From: Janibacter sp. CX7
GTDB lineage: Bacteria > Actinomycetota > Actinomycetes > Actinomycetales > Dermatophilaceae
Direction of reading: 5' to 3'
Assembly: GCF_024362365.1 (NCBI RefSeq)
Contig: NZ_CP101464.1
Span: 434,001-498,000, forward strand
Length of the DNA: 64,000 nt
Shown one piece after another: positions 1 to 7,514 of the stretch (positions within the stretch are counted from its first letter, which is position 1; each line of letters starts with the position of its first letter). The position numbers and the translations under genes are program-made. The notes under the pieces are model-generated. The model saw only the letters and a program-made list of their open reading frames with translations. It did not search any database and had not been told where the DNA came from.

Positions 1-690
1 ACCGCAGAGCTCGATGACGCCGTCGGCGCCGGTGCGCACGGCGACACCCTGCAGGGGCTGGCCGTTGTAGACGCACCCGCCGGCCGTCTCGGACATGCCA
101 TAGGTCGTCACGACCCGCACGCCGAGGGAGCGGGCGCGGTCGAGCAGCGCCCCGGGAGTGGCGGCCCCGCCCACGAGCACGGCGTCGAAGCGCCGCAGCG
201 CCTCCAGGCCCATCGGGTCCTCGACGAGTCGGGTCAGCTGGGTGGGGACGAGCGAGGTGTAGCGGCGCTCCGCGTGCATGCCCGCCGTGGCCTCGACGAG
301 GGCGAAGGGGGGAGCCGACGCGTCGACGACGACCGGCGTCGTGCCGGCGGCGATGCTGCGCAGCAGCACCTGCAGGCCGGCGATGTGGTGGGGCGGCAGG
401 GCGAGCAGCCACTGACCGGGGCCCCCGAGGCGGTGCGCGGTGGCCTCGGCGCTCGCGAGGAGGTTGGCGGCGGTGAGCAGAGAGAGCTTCGGTGTGCCGG
501 TCGAGCCGGAGGTCGCGATGGCGACGGCGAGGTCGTCGGGCAGCTCACCCTCCGGCAGGGTCGGCGTCTCGCCGGGCGCGTGCGGGTGGATCGGCGCGGT
601 GCCGGTCAGCGCCCGCTCGAGCGCGGGCAGCGCGTCGAGCACGGCGGGGCCGGCGGGCAGGGGGAGTGGGGTGATCGGCACCGGACTCAT
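1..690 (-). CDS. menE: o-succinylbenzoate-CoA ligase MenE (C-terminal part cut by window edge)
   Basis: Acyl-adenylating enzyme that activates o-succinylbenzoate with CoA, one step before MenB in menaquinone synthesis; cytoplasmic. The first 230 codons are in the window. The P-loop-like motif TSGSTGTPK lies near residue 70 and the adenylate motif TYGMSETAGG near residue 200, as in AMP-binding ligases. The N-terminus is short, as in compact actinobacterial MenE. The ATG was chosen because it overlaps the stop codon of the upstream toxin gene (ATGA). The rest of the gene, including the C-terminal lid domain, lies left of the window. Confidence 0.9.
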   Translation of the reverse strand, partial: MSPVPITPLPLPAGPAVLDALPALERALTGTAPIHPHAPGETPTLPEGELPDDLAVAIATSGSTGTPKLSLLTAANLLASAEATAHRLGGPGQWLLALPPHHIAGLQVLLRSIAAGTTPVVVDASAPPFALVEATAGMHAERRYTSLVPTQLTRLVEDPMGLEALRRFDAVLVGGAATPGALLDRARSLGVRVVTTYGMSETAGGCVYNGQPLQGVAVRTGADGVIELCG

Positions 691-1007
691 TCCTTCTCTC
701 GCAGAGCGGTCTCCCAGTCGGGACCGCGGTGGAAGATCCCGAGGACGATCACGGTCAGGTCGGTCGCGCAGCCGACAACTTCGTAGGCGATGAGGGTCCG
801 CCTCCGAAAGCTGGTGGTCTTCACCCCGGGGCGGACGTCGTCACGGTTCCTGCCCGCATCGGGAAAGGCAGGGATGCCTTCGATGTGGTCGATGATGGCC
901 GAGATGAACTGCTGTGAGATCTCGGGACCCGCGTTGGCGGTGATCCAGTTGTCGAGATCGTCGAGCTGGCGTTGGGCTTCTGGCGTGTAGCTGATCCGCT
1001 CCGTCAT
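687..1007 (-). CDS. RelE/ParE-family toxin
   Basis: About 106 residues, small and basic, with the ParE/RelE layout: N-terminal YTPEAQRQLDDLDNWI helix, central GRNRDDVRPGVKTTSF strand region and C-terminal VIVLGIFHRGPDWE. Family members poison gyrase or cleave mRNA; which applies here cannot be told. The ATG at 1007 overlaps the antitoxin stop (ATGA), so it is preferred over an in-frame start 15 nt upstream. Its own stop overlaps the menE start, so toxin and menE are probably co-translated. Placement inside a menaquinone operon is unusual. Confidence 0.85.
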   Translation of the reverse strand: MTERISYTPEAQRQLDDLDNWITANAGPEISQQFISAIIDHIEGIPAFPDAGRNRDDVRPGVKTTSFRRRTLIAYEVVGCATDLTVIVLGIFHRGPDWETALREKE

Positions 1008-1249
1008 GAACGGGCGGCCCACTTGCTCTCGAAGTGGGCACGCACGTCAGCGGCCGGGATCGCTCGGTCAGGGTCCGCCTTGAGCGCGTCGTAGGCCGCA
1101 CCGACCTCGCGGTGCAGCCACGACGTGGTGGCCAGGCTCCAGGCGTCGTCGCCGTCGACCGACTCGAGCAGGCGCAGCGCCACCTCTCGGCGCACGTCGG
1201 GAGGCAGCGACATCCCTGCCTCGTAGAACTCCGACTCGTTCACCGACAT
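1004..1249 (-). CDS. Addiction-module antitoxin (ParD/Unstab_antitox-like)
   Basis: 81-residue acidic protein lying directly upstream of the ParE-like toxin and overlapping it by 4 nt. LPPDVRREVALRLLESVD near residue 15 resembles the start of 'addiction module' antitoxins, which neutralise a ParE/RelE toxin. The C-terminal half (IPAADVRAHFESKW) is the likely toxin-binding segment. Assigned mainly from position and size. An ATG start 7 nt below a TAAACT -10 element suggests its own leaderless transcript, with autoregulation likely as in other type II modules. Confidence 0.75.
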   Translation of the reverse strand: MSVNESEFYEAGMSLPPDVRREVALRLLESVDGDDAWSLATTSWLHREVGAAYDALKADPDRAIPAADVRAHFESKWAARS

Positions 1250-1256
1250 GCATCCG

Positions 1257-1262
1257 AGTTTA
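1257..1262 (-). promoter_or_regulatory. -10 element (TAAACT) of the toxin-antitoxin operon
   Basis: TAAACT on the minus strand ends 7 nt before the antitoxin ATG, with no Shine-Dalgarno between. This is the arrangement expected for a leaderless mRNA. No clear -35 is seen. The remaining bases up to the end of menB (1250-1332) hold nothing else that I recognise. Confidence 0.5.
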
Positions 1263-1332
1263 CGCCGCAGCCTCCGTCCCTTGCTGGGCCTCGTCCACAG
1301 GGTGCGCGGCGTGATCGCTGCGGGACCAGCCC

Positions 1333-2289
1333 TCAGAAGTACCAGGGGAAGGGCGACCAGTCCGGGTCGCGCTTCTCGAGGAACTGGTCGCGCCCCTCGA
1401 CCGCCTCGTCGGTCATGTAGGCCAGACGGGTCGCCTCGCCGGCGAAGACCTGCTGGCCCATGAGCCCGTCGTCGGTGAGGTTGAAGGCGAACTTGAGCAT
1501 CCGGATCGCGGTGGGCGACTTCGCCATGATCTCGCGGGCCATCTGCAGCCCCTCGACCTCGAGCTCGGCGTGCTCGACGACCGCGTTGACCGCACCCATC
1601 TCGTACATCTCCTGGCCGGTGTAGGCGCGGCCGAGGAAGAAGATCTCGCGAGCGCGCTTCTGCCCCACCATCTTTGCGAGGTAGGCGCTGCCGTAGCCGC
1701 CGTCGAAGGAGCCCACGTCGGCGTCGGTCTGCTTGAAGCGGGCGTGCTGGCTGGCGAGGGTCATGTCGCACACGACGTGCAGCGAGTGCCCACCGCCGGC
1801 GGCCCAGCCGCCGACGAGCGCGATGACGACCTTGGGCATGGTGCGGATGAGGCGCTGGACCTCGAGGATGTGCAGGCGCCCCCCTTCGGCCTTGACCCGA
1901 CGCTCGTCGATGCCGGCCGCGGAGTCGTCGCCACCGGGGTCGGCGGCGTACTGGTAGCCGGAGCGGCCGCGGATGCGCTGGTCGCCGCCGGTGCAGAAGG
2001 ACCAGCCCTCGGTCGTCGCGCTGCTGCCCTCGCGCGGAGTCGGGCCGTTGCCGGTGAGCAGGACGACGCCGACGTCGGGGGTGCGGCGGGCGTGGTCGAG
2101 GGTGCGGTAGAGCTCGTCGACGGTGTGCGGCCGGAAGGCGTTGAGGATCTCTGGTCGGTCGAAGGCGATGCGCACGCAGCCGACGTCCTTGGCGCGGTGG
2201 TAGGTCAGGTCGGTGAGGTCCTCGAAGCCGGGGACCACCTCCCAGGCCTGCGGGTCGAAGGTCTCGCTGACGTCGTCCAGTGCACTCAC
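1333..2289 (-). CDS. menB: 1,4-dihydroxy-2-naphthoyl-CoA synthase MenB
   Basis: Crotonase-fold enzyme that ring-closes o-succinylbenzoyl-CoA to DHNA-CoA in menaquinone synthesis. 318 residues, the long actinobacterial form. Oxyanion-hole segments SFCTGGDQ (97-104) and GGWAAGGGHSL (160-170), and the MenB-specific SFDGGYGSAYL (194-204), are present. The GTG at 2289 lies 6 nt below a TAGGCT -10 element. The toxin-antitoxin pair and menE follow on the same strand, so menB and menE were probably adjacent before the pair arrived. Confidence 0.95.
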   Translation of the reverse strand: MSALDDVSETFDPQAWEVVPGFEDLTDLTYHRAKDVGCVRIAFDRPEILNAFRPHTVDELYRTLDHARRTPDVGVVLLTGNGPTPREGSSATTEGWSFCTGGDQRIRGRSGYQYAADPGGDDSAAGIDERRVKAEGGRLHILEVQRLIRTMPKVVIALVGGWAAGGGHSLHVVCDMTLASQHARFKQTDADVGSFDGGYGSAYLAKMVGQKRAREIFFLGRAYTGQEMYEMGAVNAVVEHAELEVEGLQMAREIMAKSPTAIRMLKFAFNLTDDGLMGQQVFAGEATRLAYMTDEAVEGRDQFLEKRDPDWSPFPWYF

Positions 2290-2295
2290 GGGGCG

Positions 2296-2301
2296 AGCCT
2301 A
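2296..2301 (-). promoter_or_regulatory. -10 element (TAGGCT) for menB
   Basis: TAGGCT on the minus strand, 6 nt upstream of the menB GTG. There is no ribosome binding site in the gap, so a leaderless transcript is likely. No convincing -35. Confidence 0.5.
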
Positions 2302-2318
2302 ACCACCGCGAGGACGAA

Positions 2319-2331
2319 GGGGGCCGCCCCC
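2319..2331 (-). terminator. Short GC hairpin after gntP
   Basis: GGGGGC-C-GCCCCC lies immediately after the gntP stop and 17 nt before the menB -10. There is no T-tract and the effective loop is tiny, so it is at best a weak terminator. It overlaps a copy of the abundant CGAAGGGGG motif. Confidence 0.3.
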
Positions 2332-2332
2332 G

Positions 2333-3754
2333 TCAGGCGACGAGGCTCGCCAGCAGGACCATCGGCAGTGAGACCACGGCCCCGAGCGAGGTGGCCAGGG
2401 TGAGCGTCTTGAGCGCGCCCTTGGTCGACAGGCCGAGCAGCGACTTGAACATCCAGAAGAAGTTGCTGTTGACGTGCAGGGCGAACATCGCGCCGGAGGC
2501 GATGGCCAGGGCGACGACGACGGGCTCGACGCCCGTCGAGGCGACGACCGGGCCGATGATGCCCGAGGCGGTGATCGCGCCGACCGACACCGAGCCGATG
2601 GCGAAGTGCAGCAGGGCCGCGATGAACCACGCGAGCAGCACGGTGATGAGCACCGGTGCGCCGGCGTCGGCGGAGAAGAGGCCCTCGAGCGTCTTGTCGA
2701 GGCCGGTCTCGGTGATGACCGCGCCGAGCGAGCCGCCGATACCGGTGATGAGCAGGATCTCGCCGGTCGTGCGGAACCCACCCGACAGGGCGTGCTCGGT
2801 GCCGTCGGAGCCGAGCGTCGAGCGGCCGATGACGAAGGCGATGAGCAGGCCGATGAAGAGCGCGATGTTGGCGTCGCCGACGAAGGCGATGACCGCATTG
2901 CTCGCGTCGAAGAGGTCCATGAAGGCGCCGAAGGCGATGAGCACGAGCGGCACGAGGATCGGCGTCAGGCGCAGCAGCAGGGGCAGGCGCAGCGCCCGCT
3001 CCGGCACGGCATCCGGGTCGTCGAGGTCGGCGTCGGCGCTGTGGCCGGTGCCGTCGTGGCCGACCTCCCCGCGGGCGAGGTAGGCGGCGTGGCCCGGGTT
3101 GTCGGGGTGCTCCTCCTCGTCGGGGTCGACGTCGGTGCGCTCGTCCCAGAAGCGGGTCTGCAGCAGCAGGCGGAAGAGGAAGGTCGTGAGCAGGGCCGTG
3201 GCGATGCCGATCGGCGCGCCGAAGATCAGGTACTCGCCGAGCGGGAGCTTCAGCTGCCCGGCGACGGCGACCGCAGCCAGGCCCGGCACGACGAAGACGT
3301 AGCCGGCGAAGATGCCGATGCCGATCGCGCCGGCGAGCCACGGCAGGCCCTTGCGACGGTCGACGACCGGTGCCGCCTGCCGCGCCATCGGCGAGGCGAG
3401 GACGACCTGCACGTCGACGTAGATCGAGGGGAAGATCGCCGAGAGCGCCGCGGTCATCGCATAGGGCAGCTTGCGGCCGACCCGTCGCGCGATGATCTCG
3501 ACGAGCGCGCGGAAGGTGCCCGTCGCCTGCAGGAGCGAGCCGATGAGCACGCCGAAGCCGATGAGCAGACCGACCTCGCCCATGATCTCGCCGAAGCCGG
3601 TCGTGATCGCCGCGACCGTGTCGGCCGGCCCCACCCCCGCCGACAGGCCGAGGAAGACCGAGGAGATGATCAGCGAGATCACCGGGTCGACCTTGAAGCG
3701 GAGGATGAGCACGATCGCCAGGGCGATCGCGACGAGCGTCAGTGCGATGTCCAC
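2333..3754 (-). CDS. GntP-family gluconate:H+ symporter
   Basis: 473-residue polytopic membrane protein with about 12 hydrophobic segments. It begins VDIALTLVAIALAIVLILRF and contains FKVDPVISLIISSVFLGL, typical of GntP/CitMHS-like permeases that import gluconate or related sugar acids. A charged Asp/Glu/His-rich loop around residues 200-255 separates the two halves. GTG 3754 was chosen because the upstream extension is Arg/Gly-rich and non-coding-like, and because a TAGGGT -10 lies 8 nt upstream. No sugar-acid catabolic genes are adjacent, so the substrate is uncertain. Confidence 0.85.
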   Translation of the reverse strand: MDIALTLVAIALAIVLILRFKVDPVISLIISSVFLGLSAGVGPADTVAAITTGFGEIMGEVGLLIGFGVLIGSLLQATGTFRALVEIIARRVGRKLPYAMTAALSAIFPSIYVDVQVVLASPMARQAAPVVDRRKGLPWLAGAIGIGIFAGYVFVVPGLAAVAVAGQLKLPLGEYLIFGAPIGIATALLTTFLFRLLLQTRFWDERTDVDPDEEEHPDNPGHAAYLARGEVGHDGTGHSADADLDDPDAVPERALRLPLLLRLTPILVPLVLIAFGAFMDLFDASNAVIAFVGDANIALFIGLLIAFVIGRSTLGSDGTEHALSGGFRTTGEILLITGIGGSLGAVITETGLDKTLEGLFSADAGAPVLITVLLAWFIAALLHFAIGSVSVGAITASGIIGPVVASTGVEPVVVALAIASGAMFALHVNSNFFWMFKSLLGLSTKGALKTLTLATSLGAVVSLPMVLLASLVA

Positions 3755-3762
3755 GGCAGCCG

Positions 3763-3768
3763 ACCCTA
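3763..3768 (-). promoter_or_regulatory. -10 element (TAGGGT) for gntP
   Basis: TAGGGT on the minus strand, 8 nt before the GTG of the permease. No Shine-Dalgarno intervenes, so a leaderless or near-leaderless transcript is likely. It lies in the 93-nt gap between divergent gntP and the SDR gene. Confidence 0.45.
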
Positions 3769-3847
3769 CGCGTCCGTGAGCACCGTCACACCAGCAGCCC
3801 GCTCCTCGGGACTGGCGGCGCCGACCCCCTTCGCGTCTCATGGACCC

Positions 3848-4681
3848 ATGACCGACTCACGTGTCGCCCTGGTCACCGGTGCCTCCTCGGGCATCGGCGA
3901 GGCCGCCGCCGTCGCACTCGCGGGAGCGGGGTGGACCGTCGTCGGCGCCGCCCGGCGTCTGGAGCGACTCGAGTCCCTCCGGGCGAAGGGGGTGACGCCG
4001 CACGTCGTCGACGTCAGCGACGACGAGTCGATGGTGACCCTCGTCGACGACGTCGTCGCCGAGCACGGACGCATCGACGTCCTCGTCAACAATGCCGGCT
4101 ACTCGGTCTTCGGCGCGGTCGAGGACGTGCCGGTCGAGGTCGCCCGCCGCCAGCTCGAGGTCAACGTGCTGGGCCTGTCACGGATGAGTCAGCTCGTGCT
4201 GCCGCACATGCGCGCTGCCGGCTCCGGTCGGATCATCAACATCGCGTCCGTCGCCGGCCACGTCAGCGAGCCGCTCGGCGGCTGGTACCACGCGAGCAAG
4301 TACGCGGTCGAGGCCCTCAGCGACGCGATGCGGATGGAGCTGGCGCCGCACGGGGTGCGCGTCTCGATCATCGAGCCGGGGGCGATCCGCACCGAGTTCG
4401 GCGACATCGCGGCGGACTCGCTCGCGGAGTACTCCGGCTCGGGCGCCTATGCCGCGCAGGCGCGCCGGATGGCCCGGGCCCACGAGCGGATGTTCGGCGC
4501 CGACGCGGCCGAGGTCGACGTCGTCGTCGACGCGATCGTCCACGCGGCGACGGCGCGACGACCGCGCAGCCGCTACCAGGTGCCCGCGTCCGCCCGGGCG
4601 ATGGTCGCGGCGACCAAGGTCGTGCCCAGCCCGGTGATGGATGCGGTGATGGGGCGCATGTTCGGCACACACCGACGCTGA
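3848..4681 (+). CDS. Short-chain dehydrogenase/reductase
   Basis: 277-residue classical SDR: cofactor motif TGASSGIG (10-17), NNAG (81-84), and catalytic Ser134, Tyr147 and Lys151 (YHASK). NAD(P)-dependent oxidoreductase; the substrate cannot be inferred. The C-terminus (KVVPSPVMDAVMGRMF) is as in 'oxidoreductase' SDRs related to retinol or 3-oxoacyl reductases. The ATG follows the divergent gntP promoter region; no clear ribosome binding site is visible. The RelA/SpoT-like gene follows after 22 nt. Confidence 0.9.
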   Translation: MTDSRVALVTGASSGIGEAAAVALAGAGWTVVGAARRLERLESLRAKGVTPHVVDVSDDESMVTLVDDVVAEHGRIDVLVNNAGYSVFGAVEDVPVEVARRQLEVNVLGLSRMSQLVLPHMRAAGSGRIINIASVAGHVSEPLGGWYHASKYAVEALSDAMRMELAPHGVRVSIIEPGAIRTEFGDIAADSLAEYSGSGAYAAQARRMARAHERMFGADAAEVDVVVDAIVHAATARRPRSRYQVPASARAMVAATKVVPSPVMDAVMGRMFGTHRR

Positions 4682-4703
4682 GCACTGAGGCAGGCTGTCC
4701 CCC

Positions 4704-5696
4704 ATGGCGACCACGCAGTCGACCCGGGTGCGCCGGGCAGTCCAGCGGTACGCCGCGAGCTTCGACGAGCTGCGCGGTGTCACCGACGCCTACGTCGCGC
4801 TCGTCACCCGGCTGCTCGACGACGCGGGTATCAACTACCTGACGGTCACGGGTCGGACGAAGTCGGTCGAGTCCTTCGCGGGCAAGGCCGCCCGCCGGCT
4901 GCCCGGTGGCCGGATGGCCCACCCGAAGCCGCTCACCGACATCACCGACCAGGTCGGGGTGCGGGTCGTCACCTATGTCCTCGCCGACGTCGATGCGGTA
5001 GCCCAGCTGCTCTCCTCTCAGCTCGAGGTCCACGAGGACCGCGACATGGGCCAGGAGACGGCGGCCGCCGGCCGCTTCGGCTACTCCAGCCGGCACCTGC
5101 TCGTCGGGCTGGGCGAGGACCGGGACGAGCCGGGCATCCCGCCCGAGCGTCCCGCCTCGGTGCAGATCCGCACCGTGCTCCAGCACGCCTGGGCCGAGTT
5201 CGAGCACGACGTGCGCTACAAGGGCTCGGTCTCGGCCGAGCACGCACCCGACTTCGACCGCCGCTTCACCCTCGCGGCCGGGCTGCTCGAGCTGGCCGAC
5301 CAGCAGTTCTCCGCGATCCGTGACCGGCACCGCGACGAGCTGACCTCACCGGCCGACGGCGACGACGACGACCCGCGGATCAGCCCGACCGACCTGGCGG
5401 CCTTCCTCGCCGGGCAGTTCACGGATGCCGGCTGGTCGCGCACCGACCACTACGCGTGGATCAGCGGCCTGCTGCTCGAGCTCGGCATCAGCTCGCTGTC
5501 CGAGCTGCGCGAGGTGCTGCGTGAGGTCGACGTCCCCGCCATCGACCACCACATGGGCTACCGCTACCCGCCCGGTGCGGTGCGCCGCCTCGACGACGCC
5601 CTGCTGTCGGTCTACGGCGAGCGCTACATCGCGCTCCACGGCAATGCCCACCGGCTCGCCCTGCTGCGCGCCCGGCTGGCCCGCCTCGCGGACTAA
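4704..5696 (+). CDS. RelA/SpoT-domain protein, catalytic Glu apparently replaced
   Basis: 330 residues. Residues 45-175 match the (p)ppGpp synthetase fold of small alarmone synthetases: GRTKSVESFAGK (50-61), TDQVGVRV (81-88, with Asp82 at the metal-binding position), FGYSSRHL (125-132) and SVQIRTVLQHAW (152-163). In active synthetases the last motif begins with a catalytic Glu (EIQIRT or EVQIRT); here Ser152 occupies that position. No HD hydrolase domain. The C-terminal 150 residues are unassigned. The protein may be a weak or inactive synthetase or an alarmone sensor. A CAGGCT element 7 nt before the ATG suggests a leaderless start. Confidence 0.8.
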   Translation: MATTQSTRVRRAVQRYAASFDELRGVTDAYVALVTRLLDDAGINYLTVTGRTKSVESFAGKAARRLPGGRMAHPKPLTDITDQVGVRVVTYVLADVDAVAQLLSSQLEVHEDRDMGQETAAAGRFGYSSRHLLVGLGEDRDEPGIPPERPASVQIRTVLQHAWAEFEHDVRYKGSVSAEHAPDFDRRFTLAAGLLELADQQFSAIRDRHRDELTSPADGDDDDPRISPTDLAAFLAGQFTDAGWSRTDHYAWISGLLLELGISSLSELREVLREVDVPAIDHHMGYRYPPGAVRRLDDALLSVYGERYIALHGNAHRLALLRARLARLAD

Positions 5697-5699
5697 CGT
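5694..5699 (+). promoter_or_regulatory. -10 element (TAACGT) for the VOC gene
   Basis: TAACGT starts on the TAA stop of the preceding gene and ends 6 nt before the next ATG, without a ribosome binding site. This suggests that the VOC-menC pair has its own leaderless transcript besides read-through. Confidence 0.45.
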
Positions 5700-5705
5700 C
5701 GGGGC

Positions 5706-6113
5706 ATGGCCCTGCACCTGTACTCGCTGACCGTCGACGCCCGGGACCACCGGACCCTGGCCCGGTGGTGGGCCGACGTCCTCGGGTGGCGGATCGGCTA
5801 CGAGGACGAGCACGAGTGCGAGGTGCTCCCGCCCGAGGCGAGTCCCGATCCCGTCGACGAGACCGCGACGTGGTTGGCCCGCCGCACGATGCTCAGCTTC
5901 GTCCCGGTCCCCGAGGGCAAGACGGTGAAGAACCGCCTGCACATCGACCTGGCCCCCCACGTCGACCAGGACCGTGACGCGGAGATCGAGGCGCTCCTGG
6001 CGAAGGGAGCGACCCGCGCCGCTGTCGGTCAGGACGACGACGAGGTGACGTGGACCGTGCTCGCCGACCCGGAGGGCAACGAGTTCTGCGTGCTCTCCTC
6101 CCGCGACCGGTGA
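5706..6113 (+). CDS. VOC-superfamily (glyoxalase-like) protein
   Basis: 135 residues with the beta-alpha-beta-beta-beta pattern of vicinal-oxygen-chelate proteins: HLYSLTVDARDHRTLARWW at the N-terminus and DPEGNEFCVL at the C-terminus. It resembles actinobacterial 'glyoxalase-like domain' proteins of unknown substrate. Candidate metal ligands are His4 and the Glu in GNEFCVL, but they are not certain. Its stop overlaps the menC GTG, so the two are translated together; a functional link to menaquinone is not shown. Confidence 0.8.
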   Translation: MALHLYSLTVDARDHRTLARWWADVLGWRIGYEDEHECEVLPPEASPDPVDETATWLARRTMLSFVPVPEGKTVKNRLHIDLAPHVDQDRDAEIEALLAKGATRAAVGQDDDEVTWTVLADPEGNEFCVLSSRDR

Positions 6114-7105
6114 GCGGCGCCGGTCCGGGCACCGTCGACGAGCTCCTCGACGGGCTGCACGTCGTCGTCCTGCCGCTGGCCACGCGGTTTCGCGGGGTGC
6201 AGGAGCGAGAGGTCGCGCTCGTGCGCGGGCCGCTCGGGTGGGGGGAGTTCGCCCCCTTCGTCGAGTACGGACCGGCCGAGGCCGCCCGCTGGCTCGACGC
6301 GGCGATCGAGGCGGCCTGGGCCGGCTGGCCGCAGCCGCAGCGCGGTGAGGTCCCGGTCAACGCGACCGTCCCGGCCGTCGCGGCGGACGAGGTCGCCGGG
6401 GTGCTCGCCCGCTACGACGGGTGCACGACGGCGAAGGTCAAGGTCGCCGAGCGCGGCCAGGCCCTCGCCGACGACCTCGACCGGGTCGCCGCGGTGCGTG
6501 ACGTCATGGGGCCCGGGGCCCGCATCCGGGTCGACGCCAACGGCGGCTGGTCGCTGACCCAGGCCGCCGATGCGCTGGCCGGGCTGGCTCCCTTCGGCCT
6601 CGAGTACGCGGAGCAGCCGTGCGCCGACGTCCGTGACCTCGCCCGGCTGCGCGTCGAGCTCGCCCACCAGGGCCTCGACGTGCCGGTCGCTGCCGATGAG
6701 TCGATCCGCAAGGCGCAGGACCCGCTCGAGGTCGCGCGGCTGCGGGCGGCCGACGTCGTCGTGGTCAAGGTCGCGCCCCTCGGGGGAGTGCGCTCCGCGC
6801 TGCACATCGTCGAGGACTGCGGCCTGCCCGCGGTCGTCTCCTCGGCCATCGACTCCAGCGTCGGCCTGCGCGCCGGCGTCGCGCTCGCCGCGGCGCTGCC
6901 CGAGCTGCCGCACGCCTGCGGTCTCGGCACCGCCGCCCTGCTCACGGCCGACGTCACGAGCGACCCGCTCGTCCCCGTGGCCGGGGCTCTGGCCGTGCGG
7001 GATGTCGTCGTCGACCCCGACCGGCTGGCGGCGCACGCCGCGCCGCCGGAGCGGGTGATGTGGTGGCGCGAGCGGGTCCGGGCCGCGTGGGCGGCCCGCG
7101 GCTGA
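6110..7105 (+). CDS. menC: o-succinylbenzoate synthase MenC
   Basis: Enolase-superfamily dehydratase giving o-succinylbenzoate for menaquinone. 331 residues. Catalytic Lys pair in TAKVKVA (Lys109, Lys111), metal ligands Asp142 (RVDANGG), Glu168 (AEQP) and Asp197 (AADES), and second-side Lys220 (VVVKVAPLGG) are all present, as expected for an active MenC. The GTG start overlaps the preceding stop by 4 nt. The gene is separated from menD by the WXG100-like/hydrolase pair. Confidence 0.93.
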   Translation: MSGAGPGTVDELLDGLHVVVLPLATRFRGVQEREVALVRGPLGWGEFAPFVEYGPAEAARWLDAAIEAAWAGWPQPQRGEVPVNATVPAVAADEVAGVLARYDGCTTAKVKVAERGQALADDLDRVAAVRDVMGPGARIRVDANGGWSLTQAADALAGLAPFGLEYAEQPCADVRDLARLRVELAHQGLDVPVAADESIRKAQDPLEVARLRAADVVVVKVAPLGGVRSALHIVEDCGLPAVVSSAIDSSVGLRAGVALAAALPELPHACGLGTAALLTADVTSDPLVPVAGALAVRDVVVDPDRLAAHAAPPERVMWWRERVRAAWAARG

Positions 7106-7196
7106 GGTCGTCCACAGCCGCGCGGCGCCGCAGCCGTCCGTCCACAGAACCGGCCGCGCCCGGCCGCGCGCCGACCAGCCGGGGTTGGCTGACGGC

Positions 7197-7514
7197 ATGG
7201 AGATCTCGCCCCTCAACCCCGTCGACCTCAGCGACGTCGTTGCCCGCCTCGAGCGGGCCGCCGGACGGGTCGAGGTGTGCGCCGTGCAGGCGCGCACCGC
7301 CACGTCGACGACCTGGCGCGGCGAGGCGGCGGTGCTCCACCACGACCGGGTCGACGAGCACGCGAGCGACCTGCGCGCGCTCGCCCGTCGGCTGCGCGAG
7401 GCGGCCGGGCTGGTCCGCGATCTCGAGGCGGCCGCGCGGCGGCGGATCGACCTCGTGGGAGACGTCGACGTCACCGCCGGTGACTGGCCGGTCGAGGTGG
7501 TCGGCCGTGGCTGA
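7197..7514 (+). CDS. WXG100-like small helical protein
   Basis: 105 residues, predicted mostly helical, with Trp40-Arg-Gly42 at the turn position typical of WXG100/ESAT-6-like proteins and flanking helices rich in Ala, Arg and Glu. WXG100 proteins are usually substrates or chaperone partners for type VII secretion. The gene overlaps the downstream hydrolase by 8 nt. ATG 7197 is preferred over a TTG 12 nt upstream; TTGGCT 6 nt before it may be a -10. No EccC or other secretion gene is in the window, so the link to secretion is inference. Confidence 0.55.
   Translation: MEISPLNPVDLSDVVARLERAAGRVEVCAVQARTATSTTWRGEAAVLHHDRVDEHASDLRALARRLREAAGLVRDLEAAARRRIDLVGDVDVTAGDWPVEVVGRG

Noticed and set aside
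7108..7146. Two CGTCCACA copies (7109 and 7139) resembling DnaA boxes; another near 1294
   Set aside because: They differ from TTGTCCACA at the start, are few and widely spaced, and no replication gene is nearby.
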